A stretch of DNA of 64,000 nt from Kineosporia babensis (GTDB lineage: Bacteria; Actinomycetota; Actinomycetes; Actinomycetales; Kineosporiaceae), in assembly GCF_021129305.1 (NCBI RefSeq), contig NZ_JAJOMB010000008.1, positions 124,001 to 188,000 on the forward strand, read 5' to 3'. Both the position numbers and the translations under genes were made by a program. Shown piece by piece: positions 15,958-24,211 of this stretch. A model generated the notes under the pieces. That model had not been told where the DNA came from, ran no database searches, and saw only the letters and a program-made list of their open reading frames with translations. Each line of letters starts with the position of its first letter. The stretch's first letter is position 1.

Positions 15958-17886
15958 TTACGGCTTCTCGCCCTCCGGCTTCCCGTCCTGCGCCGGGTCG
16001 CCCTCTACCTGCTGGGTCTGGCTCTCACCGGCCTGCTGGGCGGCCTGCTCCACCACCGGGAGCGCGACCGGCTCCGGCTCGGCCGCAGCCTCGGCCGAGT
16101 CGATGGCCAGGTCGGTGTGCCGCGGTCGTTCCGGCGGCACCTCGTCACCAGCGCCCGCACCGGCCTCGCCGATCTGGACCTCGGTCTGCACCGCGGCTTC
16201 CTCGGCAGCACCGGGCTCGGCCGCAGTGGGCGAGCTGTCGGTGCCCACCTGAACCTGCGCGGCCTCAGCGACGTCGACGCCCGCGAGCTCGCCGTCCTGG
16301 TTGACCGGCTCCCGGCCCAGAGCACCGTCCGACTCCAGCACCGAAGCACCCGGCGCCGCGGAGTCGACGCTCTTCTCCTCCGGAACCTCGAGCGAGGCGA
16401 TGTTCTCGCCCTCCGCCTTGACCGAACGACCCTGCGCAGCCTCGGTGGACTCGCCCGGGCTGTCTTCCGAATCGCCCTGAGCCTGAGCGGCTTGCGAGCT
16501 GAGGGCAGGCGGCGGGGTCTGCTCCTCCTCGGGCTGCGACTGCACGAACTGCCCGGCCGGAGCGGCCTCGGCCACCTCGATCGGCACTTCCTCGGCCGCC
16601 GGGGTGTCCGGCGCAACCTCGGTCGGAGCAACCGCTTGAGTACCGACCGCGGCCTCCGGAGCAGCCGACGACGGCTGCTCAACCGGGGCCTCAGCAGCGT
16701 CCTCGGTGAGCGGACGAACGATGATCACGTCTTCCGGCGACTGCACCGGCTCGGGATCCACGCTGGGCTCGACCTCGACCGCAACCGGCTCGGACGGCTC
16801 CACCGAGACCACGTCAGAACTGATGCCACCGGCGGTCATGCTCCGCGGTGCCGACACCTGACCGGCCCCCGAGGCCGAACCGGCCTCGTCGACGGGACCA
16901 GAGACGTCCTCAATTGCCGTCGAAGCCGAACCGTCCGCCGCAACCGGGCCAGGAACGTCCCCGATCTCAGCCGAAGCCGGACCAGCGACGTCCTCGATCC
17001 CTGCAGCCGGGGCCGGCTCGTCCAGGCTGGACCCGGTCTCGATCCCCGGCGTCGGATCGGCCTCAGCCAGATCGATCCGGTCGACCACCGTCTCGTCCAG
17101 AATGTGCTCGCCCAGCGGCTCCGGGGCCGGCATCTCCAGATCCGTCTCGCTGTGCGCACCGCAACCGAAGTCCGCCGTGACCACCGAGCCGTCGGCCGGC
17201 GACCACTCGTTGGCGCACGCGCCGAAGTGCTGACGCATCACCCCGGACAGCGGGATGAAGTACGCGCACGACACGCACGACGCCGAAGCCTGCACCGCCA
17301 CCTCGGCCGTGGGACCGTGCGGTCCGCGGTGCCAGCGGTCGGCCGCGCCGGAGACGCCCTCGCGCCCCAGCACCCGCTCGCGACCCAGCCCGAGTTCCCA
17401 GAAGAGCTGCTGGTCGGCGTCGTCCTCGTCGGTCACCGTGTAACCCGGGACCAGGTTCGGGTCCTCCAGCTTGTACGGCAGCTCGTCGCCCGCGCCCAGG
17501 TCACCCGGGGCCAGCCGGTCCGACCACGGCACCCAGTCCGGCGCCATGATCGACTCGGCCCCGGGCAGCAGCACCGTGTCGCAGACCGTCACCCGATCGG
17601 ACCCGGGCACGTGGGCCAGCGTGACCGCCCAGCGCCAGCCCCGGTACCCCTTGGCCGTGCAGTCGAAGGCGTGCATGGTCAGCCCGGACTCCTCGGCCGA
17701 CACCGAAAGGTGCCGCCCGACCGTCCCCGGCTGGGCGACCTCCTCGGCCGCCTCCCGCGCCAGGTCGACCGCGGCGGCGGCCAGCGGGTCCGGTTCCGTG
17801 GGCCGCGCCGCCACCGGCGGCGCCTGCTCAGGAACTGCCGGGGCCTCGACCTCGCGCACCGATCCGGTCACCTGCTGGTCCGTCAT
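15958..17886 (-). CDS. DUF3027 domain protein with long disordered tail
   Basis: 642 residues. Residues about 25-280 are the DUF3027 domain, with AKGYRGWRWAVTLA, APDWVPWSDRLAPGDLGAGDELPY, and a cysteine pair in ASCVSCAYFIPL followed by GACANEWSPADG and CGAHSE. These may form a metal site. The remaining residues are an acidic Pro/Glu/Ala/Val/Ser-rich stretch with no fold. The ATG at 17886 is chosen because AGGAG lies 8 nt before it; an in-frame GTG at 18057 overlaps the cold-shock stop codon (GTGA) and would add 57 residues. It forms a unit with the cold-shock gene upstream and the GHKL ATPase downstream. Function unknown. Confidence 0.8.
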   Translation of the reverse strand: MTDQQVTGSVREVEAPAVPEQAPPVAARPTEPDPLAAAAVDLAREAAEEVAQPGTVGRHLSVSAEESGLTMHAFDCTAKGYRGWRWAVTLAHVPGSDRVTVCDTVLLPGAESIMAPDWVPWSDRLAPGDLGAGDELPYKLEDPNLVPGYTVTDEDDADQQLFWELGLGRERVLGREGVSGAADRWHRGPHGPTAEVAVQASASCVSCAYFIPLSGVMRQHFGACANEWSPADGSVVTADFGCGAHSETDLEMPAPEPLGEHILDETVVDRIDLAEADPTPGIETGSSLDEPAPAAGIEDVAGPASAEIGDVPGPVAADGSASTAIEDVSGPVDEAGSASGAGQVSAPRSMTAGGISSDVVSVEPSEPVAVEVEPSVDPEPVQSPEDVIIVRPLTEDAAEAPVEQPSSAAPEAAVGTQAVAPTEVAPDTPAAEEVPIEVAEAAPAGQFVQSQPEEEQTPPPALSSQAAQAQGDSEDSPGESTEAAQGRSVKAEGENIASLEVPEEKSVDSAAPGASVLESDGALGREPVNQDGELAGVDVAEAAQVQVGTDSSPTAAEPGAAEEAAVQTEVQIGEAGAGAGDEVPPERPRHTDLAIDSAEAAAEPEPVALPVVEQAAQQAGESQTQQVEGDPAQDGKPEGEKP

Positions 17887-18053
17887 CTGCTCCACTCCTG
17901 CTCGACCCCGGGCCGCCGGTTCCCCCTCGGTCCGCGCCGCGGCACCGGCCTGCGCGGCCGGCGGCGGCGCCGACCTCGCGGTGGCAGCCCCAGCAAGTCT
18001 CCCCCATCCGCGCAGGGTGTCGAGCAGGCGCGGGCGGCGCGCCGGGCGGCCGA

Positions 18054-18437
18054 TCACGCCTCGAGGTCGTCCGCGACGGCGCGCAGCACGGTGGCCACCT
18101 TGCTCGCCGAGGAACGGTCGGGGTAGCGGCCGCGGCGCAGGCCGTTGCCCACGTTGTCCAGCAGCTTGATCAGGTCTTCCACGATCACGGTCATGTCCTC
18201 GGCCGGCTTGCGCATCGCCCGGGCCACCGAGGGCTGCGACTCGACCAGGCGCACCGACAGGGCCTGCAGGCCACGACGGCCCTCGGCGACCCCGAACTCG
18301 ATCTTGGCCCCCGGCTTGAGCGTGGTCGTGCCGTCCGGCAGCGCCGAGGCGTGCACGAACACCTCGCCGCCGTCATCGTTGCTGGCGAAGCCGAAACCAC
18401 GCTCGGCGTCGAACCACTTGACCCTGCCAGTCGGCAC
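18054..18437 (-). CDS. Cold-shock domain protein with C-terminal extension
   Basis: 127 residues. The N-terminal 65 residues are a cold-shock domain: GRVKWFDAERGFGFASNDDGGEVFVHASAL contains RNP1 (GFGFA) and RNP2 (VFVHA). A helical C-terminal half follows (AEDMTVIVEDLIKLLDNVGNGLRRGRYPDRSSASKVATVLRAVADDLEA). This long form is an actinomycete type found next to DUF3027. It should bind single-stranded nucleic acid. The GTG at 18437 has AGGGG about 8 nt upstream, while an earlier GTG at 18455 has none. It is the first gene of the unit with DUF3027 and the ATPase. Confidence 0.9.
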   Translation of the reverse strand: MPTGRVKWFDAERGFGFASNDDGGEVFVHASALPDGTTTLKPGAKIEFGVAEGRRGLQALSVRLVESQPSVARAMRKPAEDMTVIVEDLIKLLDNVGNGLRRGRYPDRSSASKVATVLRAVADDLEA

Positions 18438-18450
18438 GTCTGTATCCCCT

Positions 18451-18491
18451 GTCACGTGACGGTTGCCGCGGAAGGTTTATCCGCGGCAACC
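18451..18491. promoter_or_regulatory. GTCACGTGAC palindrome and adjacent 12-bp hairpin
   Basis: GTCACGTGAC (18451-18460) is a perfect 10-bp palindrome 14 nt upstream of the cold-shock GTG. Right next to it, 18461-18472 pairs with 18480-18491 (12 bp, 7-nt loop). The hairpin can end the HAD transcript, which runs leftward into it, or form the cold-shock leader. The palindrome may be an operator; this is inference. Confidence 0.5.
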
Positions 18492-18530
18492 GCTCTTGCT
18501 CACGATCTGTCGTTTCATCAAGGTTAGCCG

Positions 18531-19202
18531 TCAGTTGCCGACGTGCGAACGGCTTAAACCGGCCAGATGGGCCGAAAGCCACCCGGGAAATCCGAGAAGG
18601 TCGTCCAGGACCACGTCCGCCCCGGCCGCGGTGAGCTCGGCTGCGGACTGTGGACCAGTGCTCACGCCAACGCTGGTGGCCCCGGCGAAACGGGCGGCGG
18701 CCACGTCGCCGATGTGGTCACCGACATACACCCCGGCCCCCTCAACCTCCAGCAACTCGCCCTTGGCGGTACCGAAACGGCCCCCGGCGATCAGATCGGG
18801 CCGGTACTTGTCCTCGAGCAGGCCCAGGGCGCCCAGAACGATGTGAACGGCGGGCTCGGACTTGGCGGAGATCACCAGCACCCGGCCGCCGGCCTCGCGG
18901 ATCGCCGCGAACGCCTCGTGCACTCCGGGCAGCAGCGTGTTCCGGTGGAGGCCGGTCGTGGGGTAGAGCGCGCGATAGGTGGTGGCGATCAGTTCGACGT
19001 CCACGCCGGGCATCAGCTCGGCGATGATCCCCTCGAGTGGGTACCCCATCAACGGCCAGGCCCGCTCGCGGTTCACCAGTACGTCGCTGCGGCCGCCGGT
19101 GACCTGTTGATGTGCCTGGGCCAGGGTGGCGACGATGCCGTCGGCCGAGTCCACCAGGGTCATGTCCAGGTCGAAGCCGACCACCAGCTCATGCGTTGGC
19201 AC
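18531..19202 (-). CDS. HAD family hydrolase
   Basis: 223 residues. HAD motifs are in order: GFDLDMTLVDS near residue 9 (DxDxT, nucleophile Asp and acid/base Asp), VLVISAKSE (motif II Ser), a lysine in the RPDLIAGGRFGTAKG stretch, and VYVGDHIGDVAAARFAGA (motif IV with GD and D). A helical cap lies between motifs I and II, so this is subclass I, like phosphoglycolate phosphatase or beta-phosphoglucomutase. The substrate cannot be told. The start is GTG at 19202, with no strong Shine-Dalgarno. Confidence 0.9.
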   Translation of the reverse strand: MPTHELVVGFDLDMTLVDSADGIVATLAQAHQQVTGGRSDVLVNRERAWPLMGYPLEGIIAELMPGVDVELIATTYRALYPTTGLHRNTLLPGVHEAFAAIREAGGRVLVISAKSEPAVHIVLGALGLLEDKYRPDLIAGGRFGTAKGELLEVEGAGVYVGDHIGDVAAARFAGATSVGVSTGPQSAAELTAAGADVVLDDLLGFPGWLSAHLAGLSRSHVGN

Positions 19203-19289
19203 GGCGCCAAGCTTAGGGGGAACAAGACAGACAAAAGGACGACGAGGAGCCCTCCCAAGGCTCCCCGCCGTCCGCCTGCCGGGGGTAGA

Positions 19290-20756
19290 TCAGCGCAGCG
19301 ACTCGTGCAGGCTGCGGTACCGCTTGAAGGCGTTACGCAGGTCTTCGGTGGAGCCGCCGGCGAGCTTTGCGCGGAGCCCGGCCAGGTCCCGCTCGATCAG
19401 CGTGGCCGCCTCCGAAACTGTCGCCTCAGGGTCATCCACGAAGTTCGCCTGAAGCTCCCGCCACTCCGTGTCGGTGGTGACGTCGGTACGCCCGTCAACC
19501 GCGTCCGGCGCAGCATCCGAGCGACGCCGGCCGCTGGTAATCGAGGTCACCGGTGCCGGAGCGGTCCTGTCCGCTTCGTCGAGCGTCCCCGCTGCTCCCG
19601 CGCTCTTGGTTGCTTCAGTCGCCTTACGGTCGGCGTCAGCGTGCACGTAGTCCTCCCGCACCGAGGGGTCGCGGCTTTCAGCCGGCCGGTAGATGTCGTC
19701 TTCAGAGGTGGGCAGGGGTGTCACCGCGGTCAGGGGCGAAGAACTTGAGGACGCGGGTGGTGAACCGGCGGGGGTAGGCCCGTCGGCGTCTGTGGTCCCG
19801 GATTCAGAACCAACGGACGGGGTGGCTGGCCGAGCTTCAGAAACTCCCCGGGGTGGGGTGGTTTCGTCGGTGAAGGACGGGCCGGTCGCCTTGCCGTCGA
19901 TTGCGTCGCCGTCGGTGGTGGTGCCAGCGGTGGTGGCGCGGCCGATCGGCGTGGTCTCCGTCGCCGGGGTTTCTGGGGTAGAGGGTGCGGTGTCCGAAGC
20001 GGTTGCCGACGGCCCGGTCACCGAATCCGTGGCGGCCTGACGCGACGCCGGGGTGGTGGCCGAATCGACTGTCGCGGCTGGGGTGGACTCGCGGGACGGG
20101 TCCGTGGCCGAGGTGTCCGCACCGAGCGGGATGGCCGAACCGGAAGCGGAGGACGTGGTGGGGATCGGCCGCGAAGCCTGATCACTCAGGTCCGAGCCGG
20201 AGCCGGACACCGTGGGACCGGCCCAGGACGGACGTTCCTCATCACCGCCCCAGGCGCCGCCAGACGCAGTTCCTCCCGAAGCGCTGCCGGCCGCGGTAGG
20301 TCCGGCCCATGAGGTGCGGTCCTCGCGGCCCCGGCCTGCGCTTCCGGCCTGGCCTACAGAGCTTGCCGCGGAGGGCCCGGGCCAGGTCGGCCGGGCCGAA
20401 GGCTCTGCCTGGAATCCACGGCCGGCCACAGTCCGGTCGACCGGATCGGCGCCGGCCGGACCACCGGTGGCCGGCCTTCCGACCGAACCTCGATCGTCGT
20501 CCAGGTCTCGGTCGGGCTCCAGGTTCGACGCGCCCGGCTCGCTCACCGGCCCGCCGGCCTTGTCAGCGCCCGGCCGTGGCGTTTCGGTGTCGGAAGCCTC
20601 CCGCTCTGCCCGCCGGGTGGCAGCCGTGGCCTCGTCCGAAGAACCCTCGGCCGACTGGTCCGCACTACCGCCGGTCAGCGCGTCCTTCAGCCGGTCGGTC
20701 CACTTCTCGGGTTTCTCGTCCTTGGGGTCGCTTCCGCCGTCGCTGCTGGTGGTCAT
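19290..20756 (-). CDS. Ser/Thr/Pro-rich disordered protein with conserved C-terminal domain
   Basis: 488 residues. About 400 residues are Ser/Thr/Gly/Pro-rich and probably disordered. Three short repeats of the form RPTWPGPS, RTSWAGPT and RPSWAGPT lie around residues 125-185. The last 65 residues (WRELQANFVDDPEATVSEAATLIERDLAGLRAKL, then DLRNAFKRYRSLHESLR) resemble the domain of the upstream gene (WSAAQARFVDEPPSAVDDAETLITQVM, then DLRVAFMHYRKLFHVL), so the two are paralogues. Their frames overlap by ATGA. No signal peptide is seen. Function unknown. Confidence 0.7.
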   Translation of the reverse strand: MTTSSDGGSDPKDEKPEKWTDRLKDALTGGSADQSAEGSSDEATAATRRAEREASDTETPRPGADKAGGPVSEPGASNLEPDRDLDDDRGSVGRPATGGPAGADPVDRTVAGRGFQAEPSARPTWPGPSAASSVGQAGSAGRGREDRTSWAGPTAAGSASGGTASGGAWGGDEERPSWAGPTVSGSGSDLSDQASRPIPTTSSASGSAIPLGADTSATDPSRESTPAATVDSATTPASRQAATDSVTGPSATASDTAPSTPETPATETTPIGRATTAGTTTDGDAIDGKATGPSFTDETTPPRGVSEARPATPSVGSESGTTDADGPTPAGSPPASSSSSPLTAVTPLPTSEDDIYRPAESRDPSVREDYVHADADRKATEATKSAGAAGTLDEADRTAPAPVTSITSGRRRSDAAPDAVDGRTDVTTDTEWRELQANFVDDPEATVSEAATLIERDLAGLRAKLAGGSTEDLRNAFKRYRSLHESLR

Positions 20757-21562
20757 CGGGTCTCCTGCGGGTGCCGGGGGTCAGCGGGCTTGGTCACCGG
20801 CTCGACCGCCTCCGGTTTGCCGTCGCGACCCCCCTGCGCGACCGGTGCGTCCACACGTTCCTCATTGGTGCCCCGCGCATCCGGGACCCGCGCGCCGGAG
20901 GGGCCCACCGCGTCCTTAGGCAGCGGCTGAGTCTCCCGACGGCCACCCTCACCCGCGCTCGGGGCCGGCTCCACGTGCTTGCCGGCCGGCATCGGCCGGG
21001 TCGAGGAGACCGGCTCCGGAGAATCGGTCAGCACGTGGAAAAGCTTGCGGTAGTGCATGAAAGCCACGCGCAGGTCCTCGGTGTCCAGCTTGCCCGAGGC
21101 GCGGTGCCGCTCGTGCGACTCGTGCGCGCTGCGGTAGTGCTGAACCACCGCCGGATGGTCGACCATCACCATGTCCGAGCGGGTGGCGAAGTCGTCCATC
21201 GGGTAGCCGCGTTCCTTCATCACCTGGGTGATCAGGGTCTCGGCGTCGTCCACGGCCGAGGGCGGCTCGTCCACGAAGCGGGCCTGGGCGGCCGACCAGC
21301 GGGTGCCGAAGCGGGCCTTCTCCTCGTTGGTCAGCTCGCGGATCTGCAGCTTCTCGCGCCGGTCGACCAGGGCCGCCAGCTTGCGCTCGGCCTTGCCGCG
21401 GTTGTCCGAACCCTCGAGGTAGCGCTCGTACTCCGGGCCGAACCGGTCCTTCAGCTCGGCTCGTCGCTGCTGGAGCTCCGCGTTCCGGCGCGCCTTCTGG
21501 AACGCGAACAGCCCGATCAGCAGCAACGCCACCAAGACGATGATGACGATCGCCGTAGTCAT
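20753..21562 (-). CDS. Membrane-anchored protein with conserved FVDEP domain
   Basis: 269 residues. It starts with a membrane anchor (TTAIVIIVLVALLLIGLFAF). A charged helical region follows (RFGPEYERYLEGSDNRGKAERKLAALVDRREKLQIRELTNEEKARF), then the conserved W-x-x-x-Q-x-RFVDEP-x-x-AV-x-D-A core and VDHPAVVQHYRSAH. The C-terminal 60 residues are polar and Pro-rich. Homologues with this core are widespread in bacteria, usually annotated only as secreted or membrane proteins. It is translationally coupled (ATGA) to its soluble paralogue downstream, which suggests a functional pair. The role is unknown. Confidence 0.75.
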   Translation of the reverse strand: MTTAIVIIVLVALLLIGLFAFQKARRNAELQQRRAELKDRFGPEYERYLEGSDNRGKAERKLAALVDRREKLQIRELTNEEKARFGTRWSAAQARFVDEPPSAVDDAETLITQVMKERGYPMDDFATRSDMVMVDHPAVVQHYRSAHESHERHRASGKLDTEDLRVAFMHYRKLFHVLTDSPEPVSSTRPMPAGKHVEPAPSAGEGGRRETQPLPKDAVGPSGARVPDARGTNEERVDAPVAQGGRDGKPEAVEPVTKPADPRHPQETR

Positions 21563-21717
21563 GCGTCCTCCTTCTCAACACGCCCGGACCGCCTCCGGGC
21601 GCATTCCTTGATCGAGCATCCCCACAGATCGGGCAAACCGCTTCCCGAGATGCCAGCGGGTGCGGTGATCCGCCTCGCGCAGAACGAGAACCCGCTGTGG
21701 ACCCGTAACGTTGTCGC

Positions 21718-24174
21718 GTGCCCCCGACACCTGTCCGCAGCCTGGCCGACGAACTGCGTAGCTGGGACGACGAGCGGCTGGTCGCGTTGCTGGAGCAGCG
21801 TCCCGACCTGACCGTGCCGCCGCCGGCCGATCTGGGCGGGCTGGCCACCGCGGCGGTGACCCGGCTGTCGGTGCAGCGAGCGGTGGACGGTCTGAACGCG
21901 CGCACGCTGCAGGTGCTCGAAGTCATGGCGGTGAGCCCCGAGCCGGTCTCCTCCGGCGAGCTCAGCCGACGGTGGGGTGCCTCGGTGAGTGGGCCGCTGG
22001 CGCAACTGCGCGGTCTGGGCCTGGTCTGGGGTGGGGCCCGCTCGTTGCACCTGGTCCGGGCCGCGCGCGAGAGCCTGGGGCCGCATCCGGCCGGGCTCGG
22101 GCCGCCGCTGGCCGAGGCGCTGGGCCGGCGCTCGCCGCAGCGTCTGGCCGAGGTGATGGAGGATCTGGGGCTGGCTCCTTCCGGCGATCCGGACACCGCT
22201 CTGGCCCGGCTGGCCGAGCATCTGGGTGATCCGGACCGGGTGAAGGCGCTGCTGGAGCAGGCCCCGGGTTCGGCCCCGCAGGTTCTGGAGCGGCTGGTCT
22301 GGGGCCCGCCGGTGGGCCAGGTCCCGGATGCCGACCGGCCGGTGCGAGCCGGCACCGCGGGTTCGCCGGTGGAATGGCTGCTGGCGCACGGGCTGCTGGC
22401 GGTGGCCGATCCGGGGCATGTGGTGCTGCCCCGCGAGATCGGTCTGGCGCTGCGCGGGGGCAAGGTGCATCGCCGTCCGGAACAGTCCCCGCCGCCGCTG
22501 GAACTGCGCGAGCGCAAGGCCAAGCACGTGGACGACACCGCTGCCCTGGCTGCGGCCGAGGCCGTGCGGCTGGTGGAGGAACTGGGCAGTCGCTGGGGTA
22601 CCGATCCGCCGGCGTTGCTGCGGGCCGGCGGGCTGAGCGTTCGCGATCTGCGGCGCACGGCCGGTCATCTGGACGTGGACGAGAACGCCGCCGGGCTGAT
22701 CGTGGAGATCGCCCTGGCCGCCGGGCTGGTGGCGGACGACGGTGAGGCCGACCCGTCCTGGCTGCCGACCGCCGAGTTCGACGCCTGGCTGGCCGGCAGC
22801 GTCGGCGAGCGCTGGATCAAACTCGCTCTGGCCTGGTGGGACTCGCCGCGGGCGGCCGGGCTGATCGGTACCCGCGGGCCGAAGGAAGGGCCGATCGCCG
22901 CGCTCGGGCCGGGGGTGGAACGGCCCCAGGCCCGGATCGTGCGGCAGCGGGTGCTCGGTGATCTGGCCGAGTCCACCCGGCGGCACGCCGAGGGCATGAC
23001 CTCCGTGCTCACCGATCCGGCCGGTTCCGGGCTGGTGGATCGTCTGGCTTGGCAGGCGCCGCGCCGGGCTTCGGCCGGGCAGCCCGAGCTGGTGCGCTGG
23101 GCGCTGAACGAGGCGGCCTGGCTGGGAATCACCGGGATGGCTGCGCTTTCGTCGTTCGGGCGGCTGCTGGTCGAGGCCGCGGAGACCGCCCCGGGGTACG
23201 GCAGTGGCGCCGAGCCTGCGCGGCGGACGGTAGGGGCCAAGCCCGCCGCCGATCTGCTGGACGAGACTTTGCCCGCGCCGGTCGACCATGTGCTGCTGCA
23301 GGCCGACCTGACCGTGGTGGCGCCGGGCCGGCTGCCCGCCCCGATCGAGCGCGAGCTGACGCTGATGGCCGAGGTGGAGAGCCGGGGCGGGGCTTCGGTG
23401 TTCCGGTTCACCACGGCCTCGGTGCGGCGGGCGCTGGATGCCGGGCGGACCGGTGAGGATCTGACCCGCTGGCTGGCCGAGCACAGCCGCACGCCGGTGC
23501 CGCAGCCGCTGGAGTACCTGATCAGCGACAGCGCCCGGCGTTACGGCCGGCTGCGGGTCGGGGTTGCCTCGGCCTACCTGCGGGCCGACGACGAAGCCCT
23601 GCTCAGCGAGGTTCTGGCCGATCGGCGAGCGGCCGGGCTGCGGCTGCGGCGGCTGGCTCCGACCGTGCTGGCGGCGGCGGCTCCCCCGGACGTCGTGCTG
23701 TCGGCCTTGCGGGAGATGGGGCTGGCTCCGGCGGCCGAGTCGCCCGACGGTGATCTGCTGGTGCACGCCGTGCCGCCCCGCCGTTCGCGTTCGGGCGGGT
23801 CTCCGGTGGCCCGTCGTCAGCCGCCGCCCACCGCCACCCACGAGGCGCTGCTGAACGCTGTCCGGGCGATGCGGGCGGTGGAGGAGAACGTGCGCCGGCC
23901 GGTGGTGGCCGGGGCCGAGCCTCCCCCGCTGGTCCCGATGGACCCGGCCGGAGCGATAGCCGTGCTCCGCGACGCTGCCGCCACCCGACGTCCGTTGTGG
24001 ATCGGCTACCTGGAGGACGCGGGTAAGCCGGTTCGGCAGCTGATCGAGCCGCTGGCGGTGGAGGGCGGCCGGATCCGGGCGCTGGAGCTGGCCAGCGGAC
24101 GGGTGCGGGGCTACTCGGTGCATCGGGTGATCGCGGTGGCCGGGACGGATGAAACAGCCTCCGGAACTGGTTGA
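21718..24174 (+). CDS. Helicase-associated (XPB/Ssl2-like) domain protein
   Basis: 818 residues. It lacks Walker motifs and is not itself a helicase. It has an N-terminal winged-helix-like region (RTLQVLEVMAVSPEPVSSGELSRRWGASVSGPLAQLRGLGLVW). A central domain around residue 520 holds the conserved DHVLLQADLTVVAPGRL, which marks the helicase-associated/XPB-Ssl2-like family of actinomycetes. The C-terminus has a WYL-like stretch (RPLWIGYLEDAGKPVRQLIEPLAVEGGRIRALELASGRVRGYSVHRV). It lies 37 bp upstream of the XPB helicase gene, a conserved pairing, so it probably works with it in DNA repair. The start is GTG at 21718. Confidence 0.85.
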   Translation: MPPTPVRSLADELRSWDDERLVALLEQRPDLTVPPPADLGGLATAAVTRLSVQRAVDGLNARTLQVLEVMAVSPEPVSSGELSRRWGASVSGPLAQLRGLGLVWGGARSLHLVRAARESLGPHPAGLGPPLAEALGRRSPQRLAEVMEDLGLAPSGDPDTALARLAEHLGDPDRVKALLEQAPGSAPQVLERLVWGPPVGQVPDADRPVRAGTAGSPVEWLLAHGLLAVADPGHVVLPREIGLALRGGKVHRRPEQSPPPLELRERKAKHVDDTAALAAAEAVRLVEELGSRWGTDPPALLRAGGLSVRDLRRTAGHLDVDENAAGLIVEIALAAGLVADDGEADPSWLPTAEFDAWLAGSVGERWIKLALAWWDSPRAAGLIGTRGPKEGPIAALGPGVERPQARIVRQRVLGDLAESTRRHAEGMTSVLTDPAGSGLVDRLAWQAPRRASAGQPELVRWALNEAAWLGITGMAALSSFGRLLVEAAETAPGYGSGAEPARRTVGAKPAADLLDETLPAPVDHVLLQADLTVVAPGRLPAPIERELTLMAEVESRGGASVFRFTTASVRRALDAGRTGEDLTRWLAEHSRTPVPQPLEYLISDSARRYGRLRVGVASAYLRADDEALLSEVLADRRAAGLRLRRLAPTVLAAAAPPDVVLSALREMGLAPAAESPDGDLLVHAVPPRRSRSGGSPVARRQPPPTATHEALLNAVRAMRAVEENVRRPVVAGAEPPPLVPMDPAGAIAVLRDAAATRRPLWIGYLEDAGKPVRQLIEPLAVEGGRIRALELASGRVRGYSVHRVIAVAGTDETASGTG

Positions 24175-24211
24175 CCCCCAGGTTGCCGAACGATGAGGGA
24201 GACTTCCATCC

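Noticed and set aside
13268..16252. Long + strand open frame of about 990 codons
   Set aside because: Antisense to the GHKL ATPase; low-complexity His/Arg/Gly/Gln sequence with no domain.
16117..18126. Long + strand open frame of about 670 codons
   Set aside because: Shadow of the DUF3027 gene; Arg/Leu-rich with no fold.
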